Source of the DNA: Bacillota bacterium
GTDB lineage: Bacteria; Bacillota; Clostridia; Lachnospirales; Lachnospiraceae
DNA length: 29,487 nt
NCBI GenBank assembly: GCA_023460575.1
Contig: JAEWPQ010000314.1
Coordinates: forward strand, 1-29,487
Direction: 5' to 3'
The number at the start of each line of letters is the position of its first letter. The stretch's first letter is position 1. The translations under genes were made by a program, and so were the position numbers. Positions 15,321 through 22,704 of the stretch are shown one piece after another. The notes below the pieces were generated by a model that was not told the DNA's origin, made no database searches, and was given only the letters and a program-made list of their open reading frames with translations.

Positions 15321-15393
15321 ATATTGCTCAATATTTATTTCAAAAGCGATTAATCCATTGCAAAATCATTTCACTTTGCAAAAGAGCCCATGG

Positions 15394-17331
15394 TTACTTT
15401 TCACTGATTTCAAATTTTTTTATTTTTCTCCATAATGTGGTTGTGCTGATATTCAGTTCTCTGGCAGTTAAGGTACGGTTACCATTATACTTATTAAGTA
15501 TTGATTTAATAAGTGAGCGTTCCGGGTTTTCCTCTGGTCCCGAAGGACTCCATTGCTGCATTTTTTCCTCTTCTTCCAATGAAACTGCATAGATACTGGT
15601 ATCCCGGTGGTAGAGTTCATCAAGCAAATCCCTGACATATGCCTCTGTAATGGTACGTTTCCCTACTGTCAGAATCATTCTCTCGCAGAATGCTTCCAGC
15701 TGAATACTGTTACCTTCCCACGGATAATCCAAAAGGACCTTTTTTACACCAGGGGCCATCACATGATACCGGGAATACTGTTCCATATATTTTCTGGTAT
15801 ACAGATCCAGTAAATACTCCACATCCTCTCTTCTATCCTTTAAATTCGGGATTTTCAAACGCAGAGATTTCAGGGTAAAATACAAATCTGACCGAAACTT
15901 GAACTCACTGCGCAGCTGAGTCAGATTCTTTGCCGTACATGCAATAATTCTTGTATCAATCATCAGTGTATCTTCAATCCGGTTACCTCTGATTAAGCGT
16001 TTTGTCCGGATCGCACGAATAAGATTGTACTGGGCCTGAAGCGTCAGCTTGTCAATACTTTGAATCACCAGTGTCCCGTGATTGGCTTGGGCAATGGCTC
16101 CGGGTTCTTCTTCCCCCTGTCCTTCTCTTTTGCTGCCAAACAAAGTTCTCGTCTGCTGGTCCTCTGTCAATCCTGCCATGTTAATAACAATAAAGGGGCC
16201 ATTCTTTCTCATGCTGTAATTATGAATACCCTGAGTAATCGCTTCCAATTCCGGACCCGATATCGCCTCAATCAGCATGGGGCTGGAAGACTGGGCATAT
16301 AATTTTGCCAGTTCCACAATTTTATGCATATCTTTTAAATTCTTGCTGATATCATCAAAGGTGCCATAAGCTACATATCCTCTTAAATACTGCTCCTTCA
16401 TAACGTCTTTATCGTTCATATCAAGCCGCTTTAAACGGTTACAGGAAATAATTGCACCGTCAATACGGGTTCCCACAACAATGGGCTCCATAGAGACAAC
16501 TACGGACTGGTCGAGAAGCGTCAGAAATGTCGAATAGTTTTCCAGACTGCCTGCCAGTATCTGATTGAACGAAGCTTCATCAAGATCTTTTAAAAAACGG
16601 GTCACCGGCTTCCCCACACATCGTTCCGAACTGCACCCCAGTATTTGCTCCATGGCACGATTCATTACCAGAATCTTTCCTGCCACGCTGATTTTGATAA
16701 TACCATTAAACGCACTGTCCAGAACCGTTGAAAACTGAGCATAATTGTGCTGTTCAATTTCTGACATATAGTAAAGAGACTCTGCATTTTTAAGCGCCAC
16801 CCGTATGGCTTCACCGGTAGAAGACATATAAAGACCCGGGATTCCCATCTGATATGCCCCATCTAACGCTGACTGACCTCCGATAATAATGTCCAGTCCA
16901 TCCTTCCCCGCCTCTTCTATGGTATTTCTCCACTCATTAAAATCTTTTAATATATACCGTTTTAAATCAACGTGGTATAACTGGTTAAAGTATGTTGTAT
17001 CACATAGCATGTCCCCCCAGCCGAAGATACCAATCCTGGGGCACTCTTTCTCCACAATACTTTTAGCCCGGATCACCAGAAGTCCCAACTCTTGTGCTGT
17101 CATAACAATTTCAGCTACTGCTACATTGGTATGGCGTCGGATCTCTGCTGCCTGCCTTCCTCTTGCTATGATAATATTAACGCCCTCCGAAATGGCCTTC
17201 TGTGCTTCTGTAACAGCCTCCTCCACCTGGATTCTTTTTACTATGGTAACATGATTGTCTTTTTCTCTCAGTATCCCCTTCGCCTGCTCATACATCTCAT
17301 CGCTTGGCACAAATAATGCAATTCCAGACAT
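15394..17331 (-). CDS. PrpR_N-PAS-AAA-Fis regulator with degenerate ATPase domain
   Basis: A 645-aa regulator. The PrpR_N sensor domain is at about 1-190 (I-I-I-A-R-G-R-Q-A-A-E-I-R, P-R-I-G-I-F-G-W-G-D-M). PAS is at about 196-305 (V-L-D-S-A-F-N-G-I-I-K-I ... N-R-A-M-E-Q-I-L-G). A sigma-54-type AAA+ domain lies at about 322-575, and a Fis-type helix-turn-helix at about 605-641. The AAA part keeps the shape (T-L-F-G, A-N-H-G-T-L, R-S-D-L-Y-F, L-K-D-R-R-E-D, Y-P-W-E-G-N) but the Walker A site is replaced by I-S-G-P-E-L-E-A, Walker B reads V-I-Q-S-I-D, and GAFTGA is gone. It probably acts as a sigma-54-independent DNA-binding regulator of the adjacent sugar operon. It begins 18 bases after the hydrolase stop. 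Confidence 0.85.
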   Translation of the reverse strand: MSGIALFVPSDEMYEQAKGILREKDNHVTIVKRIQVEEAVTEAQKAISEGVNIIIARGRQAAEIRRHTNVAVAEIVMTAQELGLLVIRAKSIVEKECPRIGIFGWGDMLCDTTYFNQLYHVDLKRYILKDFNEWRNTIEEAGKDGLDIIIGGQSALDGAYQMGIPGLYMSSTGEAIRVALKNAESLYYMSEIEQHNYAQFSTVLDSAFNGIIKISVAGKILVMNRAMEQILGCSSERCVGKPVTRFLKDLDEASFNQILAGSLENYSTFLTLLDQSVVVSMEPIVVGTRIDGAIISCNRLKRLDMNDKDVMKEQYLRGYVAYGTFDDISKNLKDMHKIVELAKLYAQSSSPMLIEAISGPELEAITQGIHNYSMRKNGPFIVINMAGLTEDQQTRTLFGSKREGQGEEEPGAIAQANHGTLVIQSIDKLTLQAQYNLIRAIRTKRLIRGNRIEDTLMIDTRIIACTAKNLTQLRSEFKFRSDLYFTLKSLRLKIPNLKDRREDVEYLLDLYTRKYMEQYSRYHVMAPGVKKVLLDYPWEGNSIQLEAFCERMILTVGKRTITEAYVRDLLDELYHRDTSIYAVSLEEEEKMQQWSPSGPEENPERSLIKSILNKYNGNRTLTARELNISTTTLWRKIKKFEISEK

Positions 17332-17349
17332 CCCAATCCACCAGCTTTC

Positions 17350-18216
17350 TTACATTTCTATCAGATCATTCCCTGCTTCCTCTTCCTTCAGCATGATCTC
17401 ATACCGTTTCTTTACCGTATCCAGATAACGTTTCCATTCAGTTGGATCTATAAATGGATTAGCTCCTTCTGGATTTTGTATCATTAACTGCCGTTTCTCC
17501 ACAGTCCGGTTATGACCCGCGTGATTTCCCAACATAATGTCAACCGGCTCTTCATATACCCGTTCTATTCCTTCCAGAAATTCTTCCCTGCACTTCGTTC
17601 TGTTAAAACGCTCTATAAATGTTCTGCACAATGTATTGAGTCCCGCTCCTCCGTGCATACCTGCAGTCAGGCGGACACCGTTCTCCTCCGTTTCGAAAAA
17701 GAAAGAAATCACTCCATCTGAATGTCCAGGTGTGGAAACTATCCGGATACTGGTATTTCCCAGGGTAATAATATCTCCATCTTTCATAATCAGATCAGGC
17801 TCAAAGGGTTTGAAATAGCTGCAGCCACAGTTACGTGTTAACACCAGCTCCGGTCTTTCAACAAACATGACTGCATCTCCCTCTCCCAGACAGGTTTTCG
17901 CCCCGGAAAGTTCTTTTAGAAAAGCTGTTCCTCCAATATGATCAAAGTGACCATGGGTATGAATGATATAACGGATGTCTTTTGGATCAAACCCTAATTC
18001 CCAGATTGACTGAACCAGCATGGCCGAAGTAGTTGGATAAGTAGTATCAATAAGTATCAACCCTTCCCCCGTATCGATTAAATGAGAACCAACACTTTTA
18101 TTTCCAGTATAATACAGGTTCCCATAGATTCGAAATGGTTCCACACGGTATTTTTCCGGATACATATAAAAATCTTCTCTGGATTTTACATTAAATTCAT
18201 ATTTAGACACCAGCAT
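17350..18216 (-). CDS. Metallo-beta-lactamase-fold hydrolase
   Basis: A 288-aa metal-dependent hydrolase with no signal peptide. The metal site HxHxDH is at H88-G-H90-F-D92-H93, and H165 lies in S-T-P-G-H-S. A late H-A-G-H-N segment near residue 260 and H188 in A-G-M-H-G-G resemble the class B3-like branch of the superfamily. Substrates of such proteins range from lactones to thioesters, so the function is open; a sugar lactone would fit the neighbouring acid-sugar-type enzyme, but that is inference. AGAGGTG precedes the ATG. It is the first gene behind the promoter at 18245-18273 and is followed by the PrpR_N regulator. Confidence 0.85.
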   Translation of the reverse strand: MLVSKYEFNVKSREDFYMYPEKYRVEPFRIYGNLYYTGNKSVGSHLIDTGEGLILIDTTYPTTSAMLVQSIWELGFDPKDIRYIIHTHGHFDHIGGTAFLKELSGAKTCLGEGDAVMFVERPELVLTRNCGCSYFKPFEPDLIMKDGDIITLGNTSIRIVSTPGHSDGVISFFFETEENGVRLTAGMHGGAGLNTLCRTFIERFNRTKCREEFLEGIERVYEEPVDIMLGNHAGHNRTVEKRQLMIQNPEGANPFIDPTEWKRYLDTVKKRYEIMLKEEEAGNDLIEM

Positions 18217-18244
18217 TTATTCACCTCTGATAAAATTTTCTTTT

Positions 18245-18273
18245 ATTATCTTACAGAGGAATTCAAATTGCAA
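18245..18273 (-). promoter_or_regulatory. Sigma-A promoter of the hydrolase-regulator pair
   Basis: On the minus strand, TTGCAA (-35, 18268-18273), a 17-base spacer and GATAAT (-10, 18245-18250); start near 18238, about 22 bases before the hydrolase ATG. It separates this pair from dapA, which ends at its own terminator just upstream. Confidence 0.65.
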
Positions 18274-18316
18274 CTCTATTCGCCATTCTTTGCAGTCTGG
18301 TCTTTTTATAAACACA

Positions 18317-18359
18317 AAAGAAACGCTTCATAGATTTTATTTTTATGAAGCGCTTCTTT
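18317..18359 (-). terminator. Terminator after dapA
   Basis: The arms AAAGAAACGCTTCATA and TATGAAGCGCTTCTTT pair over 16 bases, with one G-U pair on the minus-strand RNA (an A-C mismatch on the other strand), around an 11-base loop. A T-rich tail (TTTCTTTTGTGTTTAT) follows on the minus strand, 15 bases after the dapA stop. Confidence 0.75.
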
Positions 18360-18373
18360 AAAATTATCAAGTA

Positions 18374-19264
18374 CTAAACATGGTTGAAATAAGATTCCAT
18401 GATCTCTCTTAGTTTTACTTTATCCGTTTCTTTCAGCGGAACCAGAGGCAGCCTGTATTTTTCCTCACACAGTCCCAGTATGGATAACGCCGCTTTAACA
18501 GGGACGGGGTTCACATCCATAAACATGGCATTCATGATCTGAAGCAGCTCCAGCTGCATATCTCTGCTCTTTTTAATCTGTCCATCAAAAAACAGTTCAC
18601 ACATTGTATGCATCTCCTGAGGCATGATATTGGCCAGGACTGAAATTACACCTTTTCCCCCAAGAGACATTATCGGTACAGTCTGATCATCATTTCCTGA
18701 ATACAGATCCAGCCGGTCCCCGCACAGGGCCGCTACTTTTGCGATATGGGAGATATTCCCCCCTGCCTCTTTAACCGCCCTTATATTGGGGTGCTTAGAA
18801 AGCTTAAAATAGGTCTCTGGTTCAATATTAACACCTGTTCGCGTGGGTACGTTGTACAGGATTATGGGAATATCCACGCGGTCCGCTATGGTGTTAAAAT
18901 GCTCCACCAGTCCATGCTGAGATGTCTTGTTATAGTACGGTGTGACCAGCAAAAGTGCTGATGCTCCCAATGATTGTGCCTTTCTGGAAAGCCTCACGGA
19001 ATTTGACGTGGAATTGCTTCCCGTTCCCATTATTACAGGGACCCTGTGATTTACATAATGCACCACAAATTCCAGCAGTTCAGTCTTTTCCTTCTCTTCC
19101 AGAGTTGAGGATTCTCCTGTCGTTCCGTTTACAACAATCGCGTCTGTACCATTATCCAGCTGAAATTTCAGCAGCCGTTCCATAGCCGTAAAATCCAAAT
19201 TCCCATGTTGATCCATGGGGGTAACAATGGCTGCAGCAGAGCCTTTAAAAATCCCATCATTCAT
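18374..19264 (-). CDS. dapA: 4-hydroxy-tetrahydrodipicolinate synthase
   Basis: Condenses pyruvate with aspartate semialdehyde, the branch step to lysine, meso-diaminopimelate and dipicolinate. The enzyme is 296 aa, a TIM barrel. Visible residues are T48-T49 in G-T-T-G-E-S-S-T-L, Y111 in T-P-Y-Y-N-K, Y137 in Y-N-V-P-T-R142-T-G, and the Schiff-base Lys165 in V-K-E-A-G-G. Arg142 and N-P-V-P-V-K favour true DapA over 2-keto-3-deoxy acid aldolases. The ATG at 19262-19264 is preferred; AGGA lies about 10 bases before it. A TTG two codons upstream is possible but sits too close to that site. It is divergent from dpaAB, which uses its product, suggesting a sporulation-dedicated copy. It ends at the terminator at 18317-18359. 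Confidence 0.92.
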   Translation of the reverse strand: MNDGIFKGSAAAIVTPMDQHGNLDFTAMERLLKFQLDNGTDAIVVNGTTGESSTLEEKEKTELLEFVVHYVNHRVPVIMGTGSNSTSNSVRLSRKAQSLGASALLLVTPYYNKTSQHGLVEHFNTIADRVDIPIILYNVPTRTGVNIEPETYFKLSKHPNIRAVKEAGGNISHIAKVAALCGDRLDLYSGNDDQTVPIMSLGGKGVISVLANIMPQEMHTMCELFFDGQIKKSRDMQLELLQIMNAMFMDVNPVPVKAALSILGLCEEKYRLPLVPLKETDKVKLREIMESYFNHV

Positions 19265-19299
19265 AGACAATCATTCCTAAAAAATAGGTTCATACTAAC

Positions 19300-19328
19300 A
19301 AAAATATGACAAACATTCCCAGTTGGTA
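19300..19328 (-). promoter_or_regulatory. Possible sigma-K-like promoter of dapA
   Basis: On the minus strand, ACC (about 19325-19327) then 16 bases then CATATTTTT (19300-19308), against the sigma-K pattern AC-N16/17-CATAnnnTA (one mismatch in the -10). The match is suggestive because the divergent dpaAB genes belong to late mother-cell sporulation, but short sigma-K boxes occur by chance. No convincing promoter was found for dpaA on the plus strand; CATACACAA at 19330-19338 is the nearest -10-like box. Confidence 0.3.
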
Positions 19329-19383
19329 CCATACACAAATCATTTTTTTTATCATATAAACCAGTATAAGGAGTGATGACCGT

Positions 19384-20226
19384 ATGCATAAATTTCTTCT
19401 ATTAGGCGGCGACTCAAGACAGCTTTATTTAAGCCGCATTTTAACTGAAAACGGCTTTTTTAATGTTCTTCATTCTGACGGAGATGATCCGGACTTCTCA
19501 CTGAAGGAATCCATGGAAATCTGCGATATCATTCTCTGTCCCATACCGTTCACCAAGGATAAAATCAGCCTTTTTTCTGACCATGAAATGAACGACCTTG
19601 GAATTGGCAATCTCTTAAGCCATCTTACCTCAGGCCATACCCTGTTTGGAGGCAGCATTCCGGCATACGTAAAAGATTATGCCAGAAAAAATGAAATTAG
19701 CTGCTTCGACTATATGGATATGGAAGATGTCACCATAAAAAACACTATTGCAACTGCAGAAGGCGCTGTCGCGGAAGCCATCCGGTTAAGCACCGGCTGC
19801 CTCCACCAGAGCAAATGCCTGATTACAGGCTTTGGAAGATGTGCCAAAACCCTGGCCCTTAAGCTAAAAGGCCTTGACCTTACAATCACCATCGCGGGAA
19901 GAAGAGCAAACCAGCTGGCCCTTGCTTCATCCATGGGTTTTCAGACTGTTTTACTAAGTGATTTAAAAAAAGAAATAGGCAGCTATGACTATATCTTCAA
20001 CACCATACCAGCACTGATCATTGGTGAGGAGCTTGTCTCCCTGGCATCGCGGCAGGCAGTCATTATTGATATTGCCTCTTTCCCCGGCGGTGTGGACTTT
20101 GAAGCCTGCAGGCTGCAGGGAATCCGTGCAAAGCTCTGCCTTGGCCTCCCTGGAATCTATGCTCCCGAAACCTCAGCGAAAATTCTGTATGAAGCGATTC
20201 TCACCTGTTTATCTCAAACTGTTTAG
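19384..20226 (+). CDS. dpaA: Dipicolinate synthase subunit A
   Basis: Subunit A (SpoVFA) of the enzyme that oxidises the DapA product to dipicolinic acid, the Ca-chelating spore-core solute, in the mother cell. The protein is 280 aa. The N-terminal segment L-L-G-G-D-S-R-Q-L-Y-L matches SpoVFA. A second nucleotide-binding fold begins about residue 143 (C-L-I-T-G-F-G-R-C-A-K-T-L-A). P-G-G-V-D-F and G-L-P-G-I-Y-A-P near the end are family marks. AAGGAG lies at 19368-19373, and an out-of-frame ATG at 19376 is ignored. It is followed by subunit B after 15 bases and is divergent from dapA. Its presence indicates an endospore former. Confidence 0.93.
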   Translation: MHKFLLLGGDSRQLYLSRILTENGFFNVLHSDGDDPDFSLKESMEICDIILCPIPFTKDKISLFSDHEMNDLGIGNLLSHLTSGHTLFGGSIPAYVKDYARKNEISCFDYMDMEDVTIKNTIATAEGAVAEAIRLSTGCLHQSKCLITGFGRCAKTLALKLKGLDLTITIAGRRANQLALASSMGFQTVLLSDLKKEIGSYDYIFNTIPALIIGEELVSLASRQAVIIDIASFPGGVDFEACRLQGIRAKLCLGLPGIYAPETSAKILYEAILTCLSQTV

Positions 20227-20241
20227 GCAAAGGAGTGCACT

Positions 20242-20820
20242 ATGAAACTGGAAGGAAAGAAAGTAGGCCTGGCGATTACCGGGTCCTTTTGTACTTTTGA
20301 CAAAATAGAAGAAGAAATTAAGGTTCTGGCGGACCAGGGAGCAGATATCTATCCCATTTTTTCTACCAATGTCCAGACTACAGATTCCCGGTTTGGCAGC
20401 ACAAAAGAATATATGGAACGAATTACTGAGATAGCCGGCAATAATCCTATACTCCGGCTGGAGGAAGCAGAACCCATTGGCCCGAAAGGATATTTAGATA
20501 TCCTTCTTATCGCCCCCTGCACCGGCAATACGCTGGCTAAGCTGGCAAACGGAATTACCGACTCACCGGTTCTTATGGCTGCAAAAGCACATTTAAGAAA
20601 CGAAAAACCCCTGGTTATCTCCCTTTCCACCAATGATGCTCTTGGAATGAATTTTAAAAATATCGGTGTTCTTTACAATGTAAAAAACATCTATTTTGTA
20701 CCTTTCGGTCAGGATAATCCTTCAAAAAAACCCAATTCCATGATTGCACACACGGAACTGATCTGTAAAACTCTGGAGTATGCGCTGGAGGGAAGGCAGA
20801 TTCAGCCGGTAATTATTTAG
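20242..20820 (+). CDS. dpaB: Dipicolinate synthase subunit B
   Basis: Subunit B (SpoVFB), 192 aa, a flavoprotein-fold protein of the Dfp/UbiX type that works with DpaA in dipicolinic acid synthesis. Visible parts are G-L-A-I-T-G-S-F-C-T-F-D-K at the start, I-A-P-C-T-G-N-T-L-A-K-L-A-N-G-I-T-D-S-P-V at about 90-110, and F-V-P-F-G-Q-D-N-P-S-K-K-P-N-S-M near residue 155, all usual in the family. AAAGGAG precedes the ATG. It is the second and last gene of the dpaAB operon, which ends at the terminator at 20861-20896. Confidence 0.94.
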   Translation: MKLEGKKVGLAITGSFCTFDKIEEEIKVLADQGADIYPIFSTNVQTTDSRFGSTKEYMERITEIAGNNPILRLEEAEPIGPKGYLDILLIAPCTGNTLAKLANGITDSPVLMAAKAHLRNEKPLVISLSTNDALGMNFKNIGVLYNVKNIYFVPFGQDNPSKKPNSMIAHTELICKTLEYALEGRQIQPVII

Positions 20821-20860
20821 AAACGCGGTTAATCCGTACATCAAATATGTCTTACACACC

Positions 20861-20896
20861 TCCTCCCCCATTCTCCAGGGGGAGGATTTTATTTAT
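20861..20896 (+). terminator. Rho-independent terminator of dpaAB
   Basis: TCCTCCCCC and GGGGGAGGA form a perfect 9-bp G/C-rich stem with an 8-base loop, followed by TTTTATTTAT. It lies 40 bases after the dpaB stop. Confidence 0.9.
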
Positions 20897-20911
20897 ATAA
20901 AATCAATTCTC

Positions 20912-20940
20912 TTGAATTTATCCATTTCTGCGTTTACACT
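20912..20940 (+). promoter_or_regulatory. Sigma-A promoter of the two-component genes
   Basis: TTGAAT (-35, 20912-20917), a 17-base spacer and TACACT (-10, 20935-20940); start near 20947, giving a leader of about 47 bases. The GCAAGG repeats found before the ABC genes are absent here, so the regulator pair is probably expressed at a basal level. Confidence 0.6.
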
Positions 20941-20993
20941 TAAACGAAGGAGTATCTATTTTAGTAAAAACGGTTCGTATAAGGGGGATAAAT

Positions 20994-21689
20994 TTGGACT
21001 GCCATATTTTAATAATTGACGATGACAGAGATTTGTGTACTTTAATCAAACAATGTGCTGCTAAAGAAGCAATAAACGCAGATTACTGCCAATCTGGTAT
21101 GGATGGACTGGCAATGCTTGAAAAAAAGGATTACCACCTCATTCTTCTGGATGTGATGATGCCTGGACTTGATGGATTTCAGACGCTGGAGAAAATCCGC
21201 AGCAAAAGTAATATTCCAATTCTCATGCTGACTTCCAAAGATGACAACGTCTCAAAAATTTACGGTCTCCGCTCCGGTGCCGATGATTATCTGACAAAAC
21301 CCTTTATTATGGAAGAATTAATTGCCCGTATTATATCACTGATCCGCAGATACACCCGTTTTAATGGAGCGGGAAACGGGTACCGTCCGCTTATATATGA
21401 AGGATTGAGCATTGACTTTGACAGCCGAAGTGTAACGACCAAAAATGGAACCTTTGATTTGCCTCCAAAAGAGTTTGATGTTTTACTTTTTTGTGCAAAA
21501 AACCAGGGCAGAATATTAACAAAACAGCAGATATATGAAGAGGTCTGGAAAGAAACATATGTTTATGATGACAGCAATATCATGGCCATTATAAGCCGGC
21601 TTCGAAAAAAGATAGAACCGGATTCGGGAGCACCTTTCTATATTCAGACAATCAAAGGAATTGGTTACCGCTTTAATAAGGAGGTGTAA
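20994..21689 (+). CDS. Response regulator, OmpR/PhoB family
   Basis: A 231-aa cytoplasmic regulator. The receiver domain (about 1-118) has the acidic pair D10-D11, phosphoacceptor Asp53 (L-L-D-V-M-M-P-G), Thr80 and Lys102 (L-T-K-P-F). The winged-helix effector domain (about 135-230) includes L-P-P-K-E-F-D-V-L and I-Q-T-I-K-G-I-G-Y-R-F. Translation starts at TTG, 7 bases after AAGGGGG; no ATG fits. Three bases separate it from the kinase gene. The probable target is the set of 11-bp-spaced repeats at 22622-22660, ahead of the ABC exporter; that is inference from position and family habit. Confidence 0.93.
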   Translation: MDCHILIIDDDRDLCTLIKQCAAKEAINADYCQSGMDGLAMLEKKDYHLILLDVMMPGLDGFQTLEKIRSKSNIPILMLTSKDDNVSKIYGLRSGADDYLTKPFIMEELIARIISLIRRYTRFNGAGNGYRPLIYEGLSIDFDSRSVTTKNGTFDLPPKEFDVLLFCAKNQGRILTKQQIYEEVWKETYVYDDSNIMAIISRLRKKIEPDSGAPFYIQTIKGIGYRFNKEV

Positions 21690-21692
21690 GGG

Positions 21693-22619
21693 TTGGCATT
21701 GACATTCGTTCTAAGTTTCCTTCTATGTATATCAGTCCTTAGCGGAGCGGTCTGGCTTACTCAGTTAATAGCGGTCAGGAGGCAGCTTAAGGAAATGGCA
21801 GAAGCTTTATCCGATATACAGGCCGGGAACGGAAACCGGAAAATTCTGGCTCCCCGCAATGATCTGACTGCAGAGCTTTCCTACAAATTAAATGAAATTG
21901 TTTATTGCTACGAGCAACAGATCTATAAACTAAAGGCTGAAGATGAAGCAACCCGCCAGCTTATGACCAGCCTCTCCCATGATATACGAACTCCGCTTAC
22001 TACTCTCATCGGATATTTAGATGCGGTGCACAAGGGCATTGCCGGTCCCGAGGAGCATGGAAACTATATTGAGACGGCAAGGTTAAAAGCGCACAGTCTG
22101 AAGGAATATATAGATCTTTTGTTTGACTGGTTTAAGTTAAACTCCAACGAATTCACTTTATCATCAGAAAAAATCCAGCTTACCGAACTGACACGGAATA
22201 TTCTAATAAACTGGATCCCTGTCTTTGAAGAAAATCAGATCCAGTATGATATAGATATCCCGGAAAATCCGGTTTTCATTCATGCCGACCCTGACGGTTA
22301 TGAACGAATTATCAATAATCTTATTCAAAATGTTATAAAGCACAGTCATGCATCAAAAATAACAATAGAGATATCAAAAAAAGAATCCAATATTATAATT
22401 CAAATTGAAGACAATGGAATTGGAATTGACCCGGCTGACTTACCGTATATCTTTGAACGTTTATACAAGTGTGATAAAGGACGTTCTGACAAAGGCAGTG
22501 GATTGGGATTATCAATTGCGAGACAGCTGACCGAAAAAATGAATGGCTGGATTGATGTAACGAGTAAGTCAGATCATTATACTGCTTTTATTATTTACTT
22601 TCCTGCTGCCCAAGACTGA
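21693..22619 (+). CDS. Sensor histidine kinase with a single N-terminal membrane segment
   Basis: A 308-aa kinase. A single hydrophobic segment (about 3-27) is followed directly by a HAMP-like/linker region, with no extracellular sensor. The HisKA box S-L-S-H96-D-I-R-T-P-L carries the phosphorylated His. The ATPase domain has the N box (I-I-N-N-L-I-Q-N213-V-I-K-H), G1 (D-N-G-I-G, 240-244) and G2 (G-S-G-L-G, 268-272). It starts at TTG, 5-6 bases after AAGGAGGTG. The lack of an input domain and the adjacent BcrA-type exporter suggest that it senses membrane-acting compounds or the transporter itself, as in peptide-antibiotic detoxification modules; this is inference. Confidence 0.92.
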   Translation: MALTFVLSFLLCISVLSGAVWLTQLIAVRRQLKEMAEALSDIQAGNGNRKILAPRNDLTAELSYKLNEIVYCYEQQIYKLKAEDEATRQLMTSLSHDIRTPLTTLIGYLDAVHKGIAGPEEHGNYIETARLKAHSLKEYIDLLFDWFKLNSNEFTLSSEKIQLTELTRNILINWIPVFEENQIQYDIDIPENPVFIHADPDGYERIINNLIQNVIKHSHASKITIEISKKESNIIIQIEDNGIGIDPADLPYIFERLYKCDKGRSDKGSGLGLSIARQLTEKMNGWIDVTSKSDHYTAFIIYFPAAQD

Positions 22620-22621
22620 TT

Positions 22622-22660
22622 GCAAGGTTATTGCAAGGCAGCGGCAAGGTTTATGCAAGG
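22622..22660. promoter_or_regulatory. Four GCAAGG direct repeats at 11-bp spacing, probable response-regulator site
   Basis: GCAAGG occurs at 22622, 22633, 22644 and 22655, each exactly 11 bases from the last, so all copies face the same side of the helix. Flanks are partly conserved (ttGCAAGGtta, ttGCAAGGcag, cgGCAAGGttt, atGCAAGGttc). The last two copies cover the position of the -35 box of the -10 at 22670-22675. OmpR/PhoB-type activators bind such 11-bp direct repeats. Confidence 0.8.
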
Positions 22661-22669
22661 TTCGTGGAT

Positions 22670-22675
22670 TAGAAT
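22670..22675 (+). promoter_or_regulatory. -10 box of the ABC exporter operon
   Basis: TAGAAT lies 29 bases before the ATPase start codon. The region 16-18 bases upstream holds no TTGACA-like box and is instead occupied by the GCAAGG repeats, as expected for an activator-dependent promoter. Confidence 0.55.
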
Positions 22676-22704
22676 AATTTCAATAAGAGAGGAGGTTTTC
22701 TGAA

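Noticed and set aside
15198..15393. Possible sigma-54 promoter for the sugar operon, expected from the regulator's family
   Set aside because: No GG-N10-GC box is present; the TGGGCTCTTTTGCA stretch near 15378-15392 (minus strand) has the wrong spacing, and a good sigma-A promoter exists.
18344..18357. GAAGCGCTTC, resembling a CcpA cre site
   Set aside because: It is one arm of the dapA terminator stem and lacks the outer cre positions.
18374..19264. The dapA gene as a 2-keto-3-deoxy acid aldolase serving the neighbouring acid-sugar enzyme
   Set aside because: The Y-N-V-P-T-R-T-G arginine and N-P-V-P-V-K are those of true DapA, a terminator separates it from the sugar locus, and dpaAB is adjacent.
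22622..22660. Short repeats as a CRISPR or a tandem-repeat artefact
   Set aside because: Six-base units at 11-bp spacing are far too short for CRISPR, and the spacer bases vary, as in regulator sites.
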